From: JACKIC01 sp964543795
GTDB taxonomy: Bacteria; Planctomycetota; UBA1135; UBA2386
Reading direction: 5' to 3'
NCBI GenBank assembly: GCA_964543795.1
Contig: CAZIZN010000002.1
Span: 124,001 to 188,000, forward strand
Length of the DNA stretch: 64,000 nt
The number at the start of each line of letters is the position of its first letter. Within the stretch, counting starts at the first letter, position 1. The notes under the pieces are model-generated. The model did no database searches. It worked only from the letters and a program-made list of their open reading frames with translations, and was not told the origin of the DNA. This document shows positions 41,214 to 50,889 of this stretch, piece after piece. A program made the translations under genes and the position numbers.

Positions 41214-44200
41214 TCAGCAGACCGGCAGCGTGCAGCTCACGCGCGCGCCCGTCTTGCCGTGCGAGCCGATCGCGACGTGTCCGCCCATGCCGCGGATCGC
41301 TTCTCGGGCGATCCAGAGTCCCATGCCCGACTTCGATTCGCCCGCGGTCGGCTGTGCCGTGCCGGTGACTCCGGGCAGGAAGACCCGGCCGACTTCGGCG
41401 GCGGCGAATCCGGGTCCTTCGTCGTCGATGTGCAGCGTGATGGCCGCGTCGCTCCGCTCCCAGTGGATCGCGATCTCGCGGCCGGTCGGCGAGAACTTGA
41501 TCGCGTTGCCGACGAGGTTGTCGATGGCGCGCCCGAACCACGCCTCGTCCAGCTGCACCCGAACGCCGCCCGGCGCCGCGTCGCACACGATGCGGATGCT
41601 CTTGGCCGCGGCGACCGGCGCGAGGGTGCGCAGGCGCTGTTCGACGATCGCGACCGGGTCGGCGATCGCGAGCGAGAACCCGGAGCTGCCGCGTTGGCGC
41701 CGGACGAGCTGTTCGAGAGCCTGGCGCATGTGCAAGACCGTCGACGACATGTCCTCCGCCGCGTCGCGCAGGTGCGATCGCTCCTGCGTCGCCGCCGTCG
41801 CGGCCAGCTCGTGGCTGCTCAGCAGCAGCGACGTGAGCGGGTTGCGCAGGTCGTGCAGGTCGCTCGCCAGAGCGGCGCTGCGACGCGCGAGTTCGGCCTC
41901 CAGGCGGTCGAGCCACGCCAGTTTGCGCAAGCTCGCGAGCACGGGTTCGAAGGTCCGGTCGAGGATGTCGTAGAGCCGGTCGTCGGGGCGCAGTGCACCG
42001 CGGAGCAGGATCTCGATCGAGAGCGCGTTGCCCACGCCGAGGCGCGCGGCGAGATCGCCGGCGCCCCGCGGGTCCGCCCAGTATCGCTGTCGGACCGCAG
42101 TGCCCTGGCCGAAGCACCGCACGGCGCGTTCGCGTGCATCGGCGCATGGGTCGCCGATCTCGCCCAGCCACAAGAGCTGTGGGTCGGCCACGCTGAGCCA
42201 GACCGAGGCGTGTGCCAAGCCGTGTCGGCGAACGCACTCCTCGGCCGCCGCCACGGCGAGCACGGCGAGGTCGAGCAGGTCGTCGGAGCGGCGACCGGGC
42301 AGGGCGGGGGGGTCGGCGAGTTGCACGCGGGCCGGTCCGGTCCTGCGCCACCGCCGCCGGGCGAACGGCCAGAGTGCCGCGGCCACGAGCGCTGCCGCTG
42401 CCGCCGCGATCCACCAGGATCGCGCGCTCGCGGGTGGTCGCACGGAGAGCCGCCCCAACTCGAGGCTCCACGAAGCGTCGCCGCTGTCGTCGGCCTCGGC
42501 CCAGACCCCGTACTCGCCGGTCGGCAGCGAGAACGCCTCGCCGCCGCCGACGGTCGCGGCGCGTTCGCCGTCCTGGGAGCGCAGCACCAGCCGGCAGTTC
42601 GGCGGCACGTCGTGCCGGCGGTCGAGCAGTTGCACGTGCAGGCGCACGGCGCCTTCCGCCGGATCGACGACGAGATCGAATCCGTTGCCGGGGAGGGTGT
42701 GGTCGATCGTCGTCCCGACCTGGGCGTGCACCGACAGGACGTGCGGCGCCGTGGCGTCGGCGAGCGTCGTGCCCGGTCGCACGCGCGTGAATCCGCCGCG
42801 TGCGCCGATCCACACCTCGCCGTTGCGCCGCAGCAGGGAGCTTCGGAACGAGTAGCCGCACGGGTGCGCGCCTTCCCGGCGCGTCAGCGCGACGAAACGC
42901 TTCGCGACCGCATCGAATCGCACCAGCTCGTCGCTGCGGGAGAGCCACAGTGCGTCGGAAGTGGCCTGCAGGCTGCGGTAGACGCGCGTGCGCGGCGTCG
43001 CCTGGTGCCGCATCCGTGAGCCCGTTGCGGCGTCGAAACTCCACAGGCCGTCGATCGTGAGCGCCCACTGCGTGCCGGCGGCCATGCCGAGTTGCAGCAC
43101 GGATTCGCCCTGCCAGTCGGTCGACACCTCGCTGAACTGATGCGAGCCGGCGGTGCGGCGCAGCAGGCCGCTGCGGAACGTGCCCAGCCAAACGGCGTCG
43201 CCGTCGGCGTGGAACGTGCACGGTTGCGCGCGTGCCGTCGTCGCGATGCCGCTGGCGGCGATCGGGCTCAGCGCGCCGTCGGCGGCCAGCGACCAGACGC
43301 TGTCCTGGCACGCGATCAGGAGTTCGCCGTCGGGTCGAGGCAGCAGGTCGACGGCGCCCGTCAGTTCGTCCGGGCCGACGCGTTGCCACTGGCCGCCGGT
43401 GCAGCGCCACAGCCCCGACTCGCGCGTGCCTGCGAACAGCGCGCCCCGCGCGTCGACCGCCAGCGTGCGCAATGCGTGGCGCTGCCACGGCAGGTCCTCC
43501 AGGGCGCGCACCGCGCCGTCGTCGGCGAGGGCGAGCAGCGTTCCGTGCGCCGTACCGACGAACACCTGCCCGTCGTCCTGCTCGGCGAACGCGGTCACGA
43601 AGTCGTTGCCGAGTTCGGCCAGGCACACGTTGTCGATGCCGCACGCCCGCGGTGCGCGCAGCACCCCGTCCGTGGTGCCGAGCCACACGAGGCCCCGGCG
43701 GTCGACGGCGATGGAGCGGATCGACGGGACGATGCGTCGGCCGCGGTCGTGCAGGGCGCAGGGACGCAGGATGCCGTCTTCGGCGAGGCGCCAGAGCGAA
43801 CCGTCCGCCGCGAACCAGCATCCGTCGGCGCTCGCGGCCGCGCGCTCGCAGGTCGCCAGCAATCCGCCCCGGTACAGCGGTTCGGGCGATCGATCCGGCG
43901 CGACGCGGGTCGCGCCGGCTTCGGTGCAGACGACGAAACCGCGGTCGGCGGCGGCGACGGCCCGGATCGGCGCATCCGCCCGCCAGAGTTCGAGTGCCGT
44001 CGTCGCACCGGCGGTGCGCTGCAGCGACCAGAGGGTCTCCCGGCTCCAGCACACGACGTCGCGCCCGTTCGTGAGCAGGCCCTGCAGCCGCGCACCCGCC
44101 GGCAGTTCCACGGGCAGGAGTCCGTCCGCCGTGCGACACCGGATGCCCGCGGGTGTGCGCAGCCAGACGTCGCCGGCCGCGTCCGCGGCGAGACCGATCA

Positions 44201-44594
44201 CCGCGAACGTTGCCGTGCCGGGCATCTGCTGTGCTGCGCGTTCCCCCCGGGCGATGCGCCACGATCCGGTCGCCGTGCCGACCAGGACGTCGCCGGACGG
44301 GGTGATCGCGAGGCCGTGCAGTTCGCGCCAGGGGACATCGGTGCCGCCGAGGGTGACCTCGAGCACGCGGCCTCCGTCGTGCACGTAGAGCCGATCGCGC
44401 AGCAGCAGCCACAGCCGTTGGTCGAGATCGTCGGCGATGGCGATCACGGGCGTCGAGTCGGCGATCCCGGGCAGGCGGTTCGACTCCAGCGCCAGTTCCT
44501 GGCCCGGCATTCCTGTGGTGACGCCGCCCGCTGCGAGGCATGCGACGGCGAGTGCGATGCCCGGCACCGCGCCGGGGGCGAGGATCGGCTTCAA
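41214..44594 (-). CDS. Hybrid-layout sensor histidine kinase with beta-propeller sensor and Y_Y_Y domain
   Basis: The roughly 1126-residue product has a signal-like N-terminus, a long periplasmic region of about 600 residues with repeated propeller blades (for example VPWRELHGLAITPSGDVLVG and VDRRGLVWLGTTDGVLRA), a Y_Y_Y-type domain, and a transmembrane helix near residues 725-745. A dimerisation/phosphoacceptor helix follows (H914 in SDLHDLRNPLTSLLLSS), then an ATPase domain (NLVGNAIKFSPTGREIAIHW, DDEGPGF, SGMGLWIAREAI). No receiver domain is present and no response regulator is adjacent, so its partner is elsewhere. TTG 44594 is the likely start. It is convergent with kinase 1. Confidence 0.88.
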   Translation of the reverse strand: MKPILAPGAVPGIALAVACLAAGGVTTGMPGQELALESNRLPGIADSTPVIAIADDLDQRLWLLLRDRLYVHDGGRVLEVTLGGTDVPWRELHGLAITPSGDVLVGTATGSWRIARGERAAQQMPGTATFAVIGLAADAAGDVWLRTPAGIRCRTADGLLPVELPAGARLQGLLTNGRDVVCWSRETLWSLQRTAGATTALELWRADAPIRAVAAADRGFVVCTEAGATRVAPDRSPEPLYRGGLLATCERAAASADGCWFAADGSLWRLAEDGILRPCALHDRGRRIVPSIRSIAVDRRGLVWLGTTDGVLRAPRACGIDNVCLAELGNDFVTAFAEQDDGQVFVGTAHGTLLALADDGAVRALEDLPWQRHALRTLAVDARGALFAGTRESGLWRCTGGQWQRVGPDELTGAVDLLPRPDGELLIACQDSVWSLAADGALSPIAASGIATTARAQPCTFHADGDAVWLGTFRSGLLRRTAGSHQFSEVSTDWQGESVLQLGMAAGTQWALTIDGLWSFDAATGSRMRHQATPRTRVYRSLQATSDALWLSRSDELVRFDAVAKRFVALTRREGAHPCGYSFRSSLLRRNGEVWIGARGGFTRVRPGTTLADATAPHVLSVHAQVGTTIDHTLPGNGFDLVVDPAEGAVRLHVQLLDRRHDVPPNCRLVLRSQDGERAATVGGGEAFSLPTGEYGVWAEADDSGDASWSLELGRLSVRPPASARSWWIAAAAAALVAAALWPFARRRWRRTGPARVQLADPPALPGRRSDDLLDLAVLAVAAAEECVRRHGLAHASVWLSVADPQLLWLGEIGDPCADARERAVRCFGQGTAVRQRYWADPRGAGDLAARLGVGNALSIEILLRGALRPDDRLYDILDRTFEPVLASLRKLAWLDRLEAELARRSAALASDLHDLRNPLTSLLLSSHELAATAATQERSHLRDAAEDMSSTVLHMRQALEQLVRRQRGSSGFSLAIADPVAIVEQRLRTLAPVAAAKSIRIVCDAAPGGVRVQLDEAWFGRAIDNLVGNAIKFSPTGREIAIHWERSDAAITLHIDDEGPGFAAAEVGRVFLPGVTGTAQPTAGESKSGMGLWIAREAIRGMGGHVAIGSHGKTGARVSCTLPVC

Positions 44595-44696
44595 CCGAGG
44601 AACTGGGGGCAGGCGACCACGGGGATACCGCCTAGTTAGCCACCCGGCGATCGAGAATCGAGGGGTGTCGCCCGCGAATCGGAGCCGCTGCCCGAG

Positions 44697-46595
44697 CTAC
44701 TTCGCCGGCCGTTCCCAGACGTTGTTCTTGCGGTCGACGTCGATCGTGCCGAGGTCGGGGTCGAGCGCGACCTTGACGACGTCCCGGTCGAAGCGCAGGT
44801 GGGCCTGTGCGCGGTCCTTCCACCAATCCATCGGCACGACCTTGCGCTCGGTGCGGCCGCCGGCGTAGGTCGCCTCGACGACGGCGGGGTGCCACGCGCG
44901 GCCGCGGTCCGCGACGACGACGAGCGTGCCGCCGTTCTCTTCGCGCACCGAGTCGACCGCGTGGTCGAGCGGCCAGGTCTCGAAGAACCAGGTCCGGAAG
45001 TAGGGTTCGAGGTCCGTGCCCGCGGTCCGCGCGAACGAGCGGAAGAAGTCGTACGGCTGCGGATGCTTGTAGGCCCAGTCGGCCGTGTAGCGGCGGAACG
45101 CCGTGAAGAACACGTCGTCGCCGAGCATTGCGCGGGTCTGGTGCAGGATCGCCGCGGTCTTGCTGTAGCTCGCGAAGCCGAAGTTGTCGCTGCCGTAGGC
45201 GTCGGCGTGGCGCATGCACACCTCGTCGCCGCCGCGGGCGATCGCGTTGGCGACGCCCAGCAGGTCGCGCTGCGGGCCGTTGCTGCCGCGCGTGAAGTCG
45301 TCGCGACACAACGTCGTCCAGAACGAGGTGAAGCCCTCGTCCTGCCAGGCGTAGCGCTTCTCGTTGCTGCCGACGATCATCGGGAACCACATGTGGACCA
45401 GTTCGTGGGCGATCGTGCCCGCCGGGCGTCGCCCGCCGATGATCGTCATCATCGGGAACTCCATGCCGCCGCCGATGATGCCCTCGCACGCGGTCATGTG
45501 CGGCCACGGATACGGGAACACCTTCGCCGACATGTACTCGATCGTGTGCCGCGCGTACTCGGCGCCTCGCACCCAGTCGCCGGCGTTGGTCTCGTAGACC
45601 GAGTGGATCATGCACTTGCCGTGCTTGCCGGGGCCGTGCTTGTCCCGCACGACGGCGTGCGTCGCGTCCCAGACGTAGGTCCGGGCGACGCTGACGGCGG
45701 CGTCGCGCACGTTCTCGGCGTGGAAGCGCCAGACGAGCTTGCCGCCGGGCGCCTCGCGGGTCACGCGGCCGAGCTCGAGGTCTTCCTTGTCGATCACCGG
45801 CACGATCTCGCGCTCCTCGCGCGCACGATCGAGGGCCGCCAACGCCTTCTCGGTCAGCACTTCGGCAGGGTTCTGCAGCTCGCCGGTCGCGCGCACGAGG
45901 TAGCCGACCGGCGCCGTGAAGGCGATGTCGTAGTCGGCGTAGCCCATGTAGAACTCGCCGTTGCCGCGGTACGGATCGGCGACCCAGCCGTCGACGTCGT
46001 CGAAGACCGCGAACTGCGGGTACCAGTAGGCGAGGTAGAACACGTTCTCGCCCTCGTAGCCCGTGCGCGGCGCGGTGCCCGCCTTGGGCACCTGGTAGGC
46101 CCAGTCGATCTCGAGCGTGAGCTTGCCGCCGGCGTCGATCGGTTGCGGCAGGCGCAGCATTAGGATCGTGTCGCGCACCTGCGCACGCACCGGCTCGCCG
46201 TCGATGCGCACGTCGCCGAGTTCGAAGCCCGGCGTCGGCGTCACGGTCCGCGTGCGCTGCGCGCCGGGCTTCATGAGGTCCTGGTAGCAGTGCAGCAGCA
46301 GCTGCGGGATCGGCCGCGGCGAGCGGTTGTGGTAGGTGAGGCGCGCCTTGCCCGTGACGCGCTTGCCGACCGGGTCGAGTTCGGCGGCGAGGTCGTAGTG
46401 GGCGTAGTTCGTCCAGTGCTTGGGCCCCGGCGCGCCGTCGAGCGTGCGCGTGCCGGCCTCGACCGCGCGCACGAAGTTCGGCGGCAGGTCGATCGGGTAG
46501 GGGACCACGCGCGGCGCGGTCGGCGGGTCCTGGGCCAGGGCGGCAGCGGCGAGGCAGGCGGCGACGAGGACGGCGGGGGCGGTTCGGCGGGGCAT
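44697..46595 (-). CDS. M1 family aminopeptidase, secreted
   Basis: The 632-residue product has a signal peptide (to about residue 21, ALAQ) and the M1 (gluzincin) catalytic site: H397-E398-L-V-H401 as zinc and base residues with the third ligand E420 in WQDEGF, the standard 18-residue spacing. The substrate-binding GAMEN-type motif appears as GGGMEFP. M1 enzymes remove N-terminal amino acids from peptides. A C-terminal beta domain carries no extra motif. It is divergent from priA and 102 bp from the histidine kinase gene on the same strand. Confidence 0.92.
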   Translation of the reverse strand: MPRRTAPAVLVAACLAAAALAQDPPTAPRVVPYPIDLPPNFVRAVEAGTRTLDGAPGPKHWTNYAHYDLAAELDPVGKRVTGKARLTYHNRSPRPIPQLLLHCYQDLMKPGAQRTRTVTPTPGFELGDVRIDGEPVRAQVRDTILMLRLPQPIDAGGKLTLEIDWAYQVPKAGTAPRTGYEGENVFYLAYWYPQFAVFDDVDGWVADPYRGNGEFYMGYADYDIAFTAPVGYLVRATGELQNPAEVLTEKALAALDRAREEREIVPVIDKEDLELGRVTREAPGGKLVWRFHAENVRDAAVSVARTYVWDATHAVVRDKHGPGKHGKCMIHSVYETNAGDWVRGAEYARHTIEYMSAKVFPYPWPHMTACEGIIGGGMEFPMMTIIGGRRPAGTIAHELVHMWFPMIVGSNEKRYAWQDEGFTSFWTTLCRDDFTRGSNGPQRDLLGVANAIARGGDEVCMRHADAYGSDNFGFASYSKTAAILHQTRAMLGDDVFFTAFRRYTADWAYKHPQPYDFFRSFARTAGTDLEPYFRTWFFETWPLDHAVDSVREENGGTLVVVADRGRAWHPAVVEATYAGGRTERKVVPMDWWKDRAQAHLRFDRDVVKVALDPDLGTIDVDRKNNVWERPAK

Positions 46596-46771
46596 CGGTG
46601 CGGATGTGGGCGACGAGGGAGAACCCTTGGACCCGCCGCTGCGCCGTCGTGCAACCGGGTCCCGCGGTTGGTGCGCACGCGGTACATGTGGGGGGGTGCC
46701 GATCGCCACGGCGGGCGTCGGCGCGGCGCCTTGCGTTCGGCGCGCGGCAGGGTCCACTGGCCGTCCCGCCG

Positions 46772-49006
46772 ATGACCGAGACCGCGCCGCAGCCCGCCGC
46801 CGCCTACGTCCAGGTGGCCCTCAACCTGCCGCTGCGGCGCGAGTTCACGTATGCGCTGCCGCCGGGCACGACCGCGGCTCCGGGCAACCGGGTGCGGGTG
46901 CACTTCCACGGCCGCGCGCTCGGCGGCGTCGTCACGGAGGTCGCCGGCACGACCGACCTGCCGGCCGCGAAGATCAAGACGATCGAGGCCGTGCTCGACG
47001 GCGAGACGACACTGCCGCCGGCACTGCTGCAGCTGAGCCGGCGCATGGCCGCGACCTACGGCTGTTCACTCGGCGAGGCGCTCGACGCGACCCTGCCGTC
47101 GGTGGCCAAGCGCCGCGGCCAGCGCCGCATTCCGCACGTGCAACTGCAGGCGCCGCACGATCTGGCCGCGCAGGCGGTGCTCGAACTCGAGGACAAGCAC
47201 CAGCAGCAGTCGCGCGTGCTGCGCACCGTGCTCGAGTTCGGCGGGCCGATGCCGATCCTCGACCTGCGCCGTCGCACGCAGACCAGCGACAGCCCGTGGC
47301 AGACGCTGGTCAAGCACGGGCTGCTGAAGCGGGTGATGATCGCCGAGGAGCTCGAGGAGATCGTGCCCGCGCTCGAGGAGCGCGCGGTGCGCCACACGCT
47401 GAACCCGCATCAGGAGTCGGCCGTGCACGCGGTGGCGAAGTGGATCCACGACGGCAGGCACCGCACGTTCCTGCTGCACGGCGTCACCGGCAGCGGCAAG
47501 ACCGAGGTCTACCTGCGCATCCTCGAGGAGGTGCGCGCACAGGGTCGCAGCGGCATCGTGCTGGTGCCCGAGATCTCGCTGACGCCGCAGACCGTGGGGC
47601 GGTTCGCGTCGCGCTTCCCCGACGTCGCCGTGCTGCACAGCGGGCTCGGCGACGCCGAACGCGGCCGGCAGTGGCAGCGACTGCTGCAGGGCCGCTCGAT
47701 GGTCGCAGTCGGCGCGCGCTCGGCCTTGTTCGCCCCGGTGCAGAACCTGGGCCTCATCGTCGTCGACGAGGAGCACGAGACGTCGTTCAAACAGGACAGC
47801 ACACCGCGCTACCACGCGCGCGAGATGGCGATCGTGCGCGGCGAGATCGAGAACGCGGTGGTCGTGCTCGGCTCCGCGACGCCGACGCTCGAGTCGATCG
47901 GCAAGGCGCGGCGCGGCATCTACGAACTGCTGACGCTGCCCGAGCGCGCCGGCGCGGGGCGGCTGCCGAAGATCGTCGTGCAGGACCTGCGCGCCGAGCC
48001 CAAGGAGGAGCGCCGGAGCGGCGTCGTGCTGTCGCGCACGCTGCTCGTGATGATGCAGGAACGGCTGCAGGCGCGCGATCAGGTGCTGTTGTTCCTCAAC
48101 CGCCGCGGCTACTCGCCCGTCCTGCTCTGCCCGAGCTGCGGCGAGGCGATCAAGTGCGAGTCGTGTTCGGTGTCGATGACGTGGCACGTCCGCCGCGGCC
48201 GGCTGATCTGCCACTGGTGCTGCCGCGAGAAGCGTCGTCCCGAGACCTGCCCGACCTGCCAGCACGCCGGCATGCACGAACTCGGCGTCGGCACCGAGCG
48301 TCTCGAACAGGCGGTCAAGGCGAGGTTCCCGCAGGCGATCGTCGCGCGCATGGACGCCGACACGATGGCCGAGCGGGGCGCGCACGAACGCGTGCTCGCG
48401 GCGTTCCGCAAGCGGCACATCGACGTGCTGATCGGCACGCAGATGATCGCCAAGGGCCTCGACTTCCCCGACGTCACGCTGGTCGGCGTCGTGTCCGCCG
48501 ACACGGGCCTGTTCGTGCCCGACTACCGCGCGGCGGAGCGCACGTTCCAGCTGCTGCACCAGGTCGCGGGCCGCGCCGGCCGCGGCGAGAAGGCCGGCAC
48601 GGTGGTGATCCAGACCTACTGCCCCGACAACTACGCGGTCGAGGCGGCGGCGAAGAACGATTACGAGTCGTTCGTGCAGCAGGAACTCGTGTTCCGCAAG
48701 ATCACGGGCTACCCGCCGTTCGCGCGGCTGCTGCGCGTGCTCGCCGAAGCGCGCGACGAGAAGGAGGCGCAGGAGCTGCTGCGCACCGCCGTGCAGCCGC
48801 TGCGCGGCATGGCCGACGTCGAGGTGCTCGGCCCGGCCCCGGCGGTGGTCGCCAGGGTCAAGGACCAGTGGCGCTGGCACGTGCTCGTCAAGTGCTTCCA
48901 GCCGGCGTCGTTCGCGGCCGCTATGGGCGCGATCGGCACGGTCGAGGACCTCGCGACTCGGTCGTGCCGCGTGACCTTGGACGTGGACCCGAGCAGCCTC
49001 ATGTGA
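46772..49006 (+). CDS. priA: Primosomal protein N' (replication restart helicase PriA)
   Basis: PriA recognises stalled forks and reloads the replisome. The 744-residue product is complete: an N-terminal DNA-binding part (LPLRREFTYALPPG), helicase motifs GVTGSGKTEVY (about 234-244), VVDEEHETSFKQD, GSATPTLES and the C-terminal VAGRAGRG, and the zinc site cysteines CPSCGEAIKCESC, CHWCC and CPTC. ATG 46772 gives the normal N-terminus. It is divergent from the M1 peptidase gene and followed 13 bp later by the small membrane protein gene. Confidence 0.96.
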   Translation: MTETAPQPAAAYVQVALNLPLRREFTYALPPGTTAAPGNRVRVHFHGRALGGVVTEVAGTTDLPAAKIKTIEAVLDGETTLPPALLQLSRRMAATYGCSLGEALDATLPSVAKRRGQRRIPHVQLQAPHDLAAQAVLELEDKHQQQSRVLRTVLEFGGPMPILDLRRRTQTSDSPWQTLVKHGLLKRVMIAEELEEIVPALEERAVRHTLNPHQESAVHAVAKWIHDGRHRTFLLHGVTGSGKTEVYLRILEEVRAQGRSGIVLVPEISLTPQTVGRFASRFPDVAVLHSGLGDAERGRQWQRLLQGRSMVAVGARSALFAPVQNLGLIVVDEEHETSFKQDSTPRYHAREMAIVRGEIENAVVVLGSATPTLESIGKARRGIYELLTLPERAGAGRLPKIVVQDLRAEPKEERRSGVVLSRTLLVMMQERLQARDQVLLFLNRRGYSPVLLCPSCGEAIKCESCSVSMTWHVRRGRLICHWCCREKRRPETCPTCQHAGMHELGVGTERLEQAVKARFPQAIVARMDADTMAERGAHERVLAAFRKRHIDVLIGTQMIAKGLDFPDVTLVGVVSADTGLFVPDYRAAERTFQLLHQVAGRAGRGEKAGTVVIQTYCPDNYAVEAAAKNDYESFVQQELVFRKITGYPPFARLLRVLAEARDEKEAQELLRTAVQPLRGMADVEVLGPAPAVVARVKDQWRWHVLVKCFQPASFAAAMGAIGTVEDLATRSCRVTLDVDPSSLM

Positions 49007-49019
49007 GAGCCTGCGGGGG

Positions 49020-49604
49020 ATGACCGGACAGCCCAGCTTCGACCGCGTGACCGCGCGCTGCACGTGGACCCTCGCCGTGGCCGCCGGCGTCTTCGCAGCG
49101 GCGGCGGTCGTGTCGCTGCTGCATGCCATGGGGCGGGCGCCCTGGGCCGCCGAGTTGACCCGCGGGGCCCTGGTCGGCGGCGCCGGCACGCTCCTGCTCA
49201 CGGCCTTCCTCGCGCTCGCGATGTGGTCGTTCCGTTCCCACGAGCTCGCCGTCGAACGCGGCATGATCCCGCGCTGGTCGGCGACGTGGGCCGCCTACGC
49301 GTGGTTCGCCCCGCTCGTCAACCTCGTCGTGCCGTTCGCGATCCTGCGCCAGCGGTTCGCCGCCTACCACCTCGATGCGCGCCGGCCGCTGCTCTGGCTG
49401 CAGGCGCTGTTCGCCGGCTCGGTGCTGCTGTGGGCCTGGATCCTCGCGCGCATCGTGCCCGAATCGGCCGAGCGGTGGACCGCGCTGGCGGCCGCCGCGA
49501 CGGCGCTCTGCTTCTGGCGCCTGCGCGGGATCGTCGCCGTGCTCTCGGCGCGGCAGCGCGCGACCGCGGACGCGGCGGCCGCCGACGGTAGCATTTCGCC
49601 GTGA
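49020..49604 (+). CDS. DUF4328-like membrane protein
   Basis: The 194-residue product has five predicted membrane segments. A DUF4328-like pattern is seen in IPRWSATWAAYAWFAPLVNLVVPF followed by AILRQ, where the family has a Trp-rich loop with Pro-x-x-N-L before a transport-like helix. The function of this family is unknown. It follows priA closely and its stop overlaps the GHMP kinase GTG by 4 nt, so the three genes are probably cotranscribed. Confidence 0.6.
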   Translation: MTGQPSFDRVTARCTWTLAVAAGVFAAAAVVSLLHAMGRAPWAAELTRGALVGGAGTLLLTAFLALAMWSFRSHELAVERGMIPRWSATWAAYAWFAPLVNLVVPFAILRQRFAAYHLDARRPLLWLQALFAGSVLLWAWILARIVPESAERWTALAAAATALCFWRLRGIVAVLSARQRATADAAAADGSISP

Positions 49605-50803
49605 AGTTCGTCGCGTCGAGCACGCCCGCCGAGGGCCTCGGAGTCCTGCTGCTGTTCCGCCTCATCGAGGACGCGACGCCGGCCTTCTTCCGTCCGGACC
49701 GCCGGTTGTGGATCGCGCGCGCGCCGGGCCGCATCGACGTGATGGGCGGCCTCGCGAGCCGCGGCGGTTCGCTGGCGCTGCAGCTGCCGATCGCGGAGGC
49801 GGCGTGCGCGGCGATCCAGGCGCGCGACGACGACCTGCTGCGCGTCTGGTCGCCGACGCGCGAGACGCACCGGTCGCAGCGGCTGTCGACGACGCTCGCG
49901 GACCTCGGCCTCGCGCCGGGCGGCTCGCCGGGCAGCTACGCCGACGCACGTTCGTTCTTCGGGGCCGACCCGCGCGACCGTTGGGCCGGCTACCTGCTCG
50001 GCAGTCTGCTCGTGCTCGCGCGCGAGCGAGGGTTGCGCCCCGCGCACGGCTTCGACCTGCTGCTGCACAGCGACGTGCCGGAGGGCCGCGGCGTCGCCGC
50101 CTCGTCGGCCGTGACCGTGGCCTCGCTGCGCGCGATCGCGCAGTCGTTCGGGGTGGTGCTCGCGGGCCGCGATCTGGCCGAACTCGGCCAGATCGTCGAG
50201 CGCGAGGTCACCGGCGAATCGTGCAGCGCTGCTGAAGCCGTCGCAGCGGCGTGCGCCGAGGCGGACGAACTGCTCGTCGTCGGCGGCGAACACGGCGACG
50301 TGCGCGGAGGGCTGCCGGTGCCCGAGGCCTTCGAGTTCGTCGGCATCGACAGCGGCGTGCAGCGCCCGCCGTTCGGCCGGGGTGCGACCGGCGACGCGGT
50401 CTACGTGGCCGCGGAGAACGTGCGTGCCGAACGCTTCCGCGAACTGTTCGCCGCCGGTGCCACGCCAGCTGCGGCCGCCGAGCTCGGCGACCTCATGTTC
50501 ACGGCGCACGCCGCCTATGCCTCGGCCGGCCGCAGCCACGCGACGACGGACTTCCTCATCGAACTGGCCCGGCAGCGCCGCGCCGCGGGCGGTCCCGTCT
50601 ACGGCGCCAAGGCGACCGGTGCCGGGGCCGGCGGCACCGTCGTCCTGCTCGGCGAACGCGGCAAGATCTGGCTCGAAGCCCTGCGCTTCAAGAAGGCCCT
50701 GCTGGCCCACACCGGTCACTCCGCGCACATCTTCCGCTGGTCGTCGCCCGGCGCCGACTCCTTCGGCACCATCGAACTCGTGCCCGCCCCCGACGGAAAA
50801 TAG
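49601..50803 (+). CDS. GHMP kinase, L-arabinokinase/galactokinase-like
   Basis: The 400-residue product begins with a GHMP N-domain including RAPGRIDVMGG (residues 43-53) and SLALQLPIAEA, close to the sequence of plant L-arabinokinase, then the ATP-loop DVPEGRGVAASSAVTVASL (about 161-179) and the C-terminal GAKATGAGAGGTVVLLG. Kinases of this kind phosphorylate C-1 of a sugar, here perhaps L-arabinose or galactose. The usual substrate Asp and Glu positions cannot be checked without alignment. The start is GTG 49601. The TAG stop codon lies inside a copy of the post-stop repeat. Confidence 0.82.
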   Translation: MKFVASSTPAEGLGVLLLFRLIEDATPAFFRPDRRLWIARAPGRIDVMGGLASRGGSLALQLPIAEAACAAIQARDDDLLRVWSPTRETHRSQRLSTTLADLGLAPGGSPGSYADARSFFGADPRDRWAGYLLGSLLVLARERGLRPAHGFDLLLHSDVPEGRGVAASSAVTVASLRAIAQSFGVVLAGRDLAELGQIVEREVTGESCSAAEAVAAACAEADELLVVGGEHGDVRGGLPVPEAFEFVGIDSGVQRPPFGRGATGDAVYVAAENVRAERFRELFAAGATPAAAAELGDLMFTAHAAYASAGRSHATTDFLIELARQRRAAGGPVYGAKATGAGAGGTVVLLGERGKIWLEALRFKKALLAHTGHSAHIFRWSSPGADSFGTIELVPAPDGK

Positions 50804-50838
50804 CTGCGTACCGAACCTGGTTCGTTCCACCACCATTT
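50797..50838 (+). repeat. Post-stop intergenic repeat, copy 2 (contains GHMP kinase stop)
   Basis: The TAG at 50801-50803 is both the kinase stop codon and part of the repeat. CGAACC-T-GGTTCG (50812-50824) is a perfect inverted repeat. Over 41 bases it differs at two positions from copy 4 at 52404-52446. Confidence 0.8.
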
Positions 50839-50889
50839 GCCGCAGCGAGCTGCGAGCCGCCGTGGAGCGAACCCCGGGTCACCGGGCGC

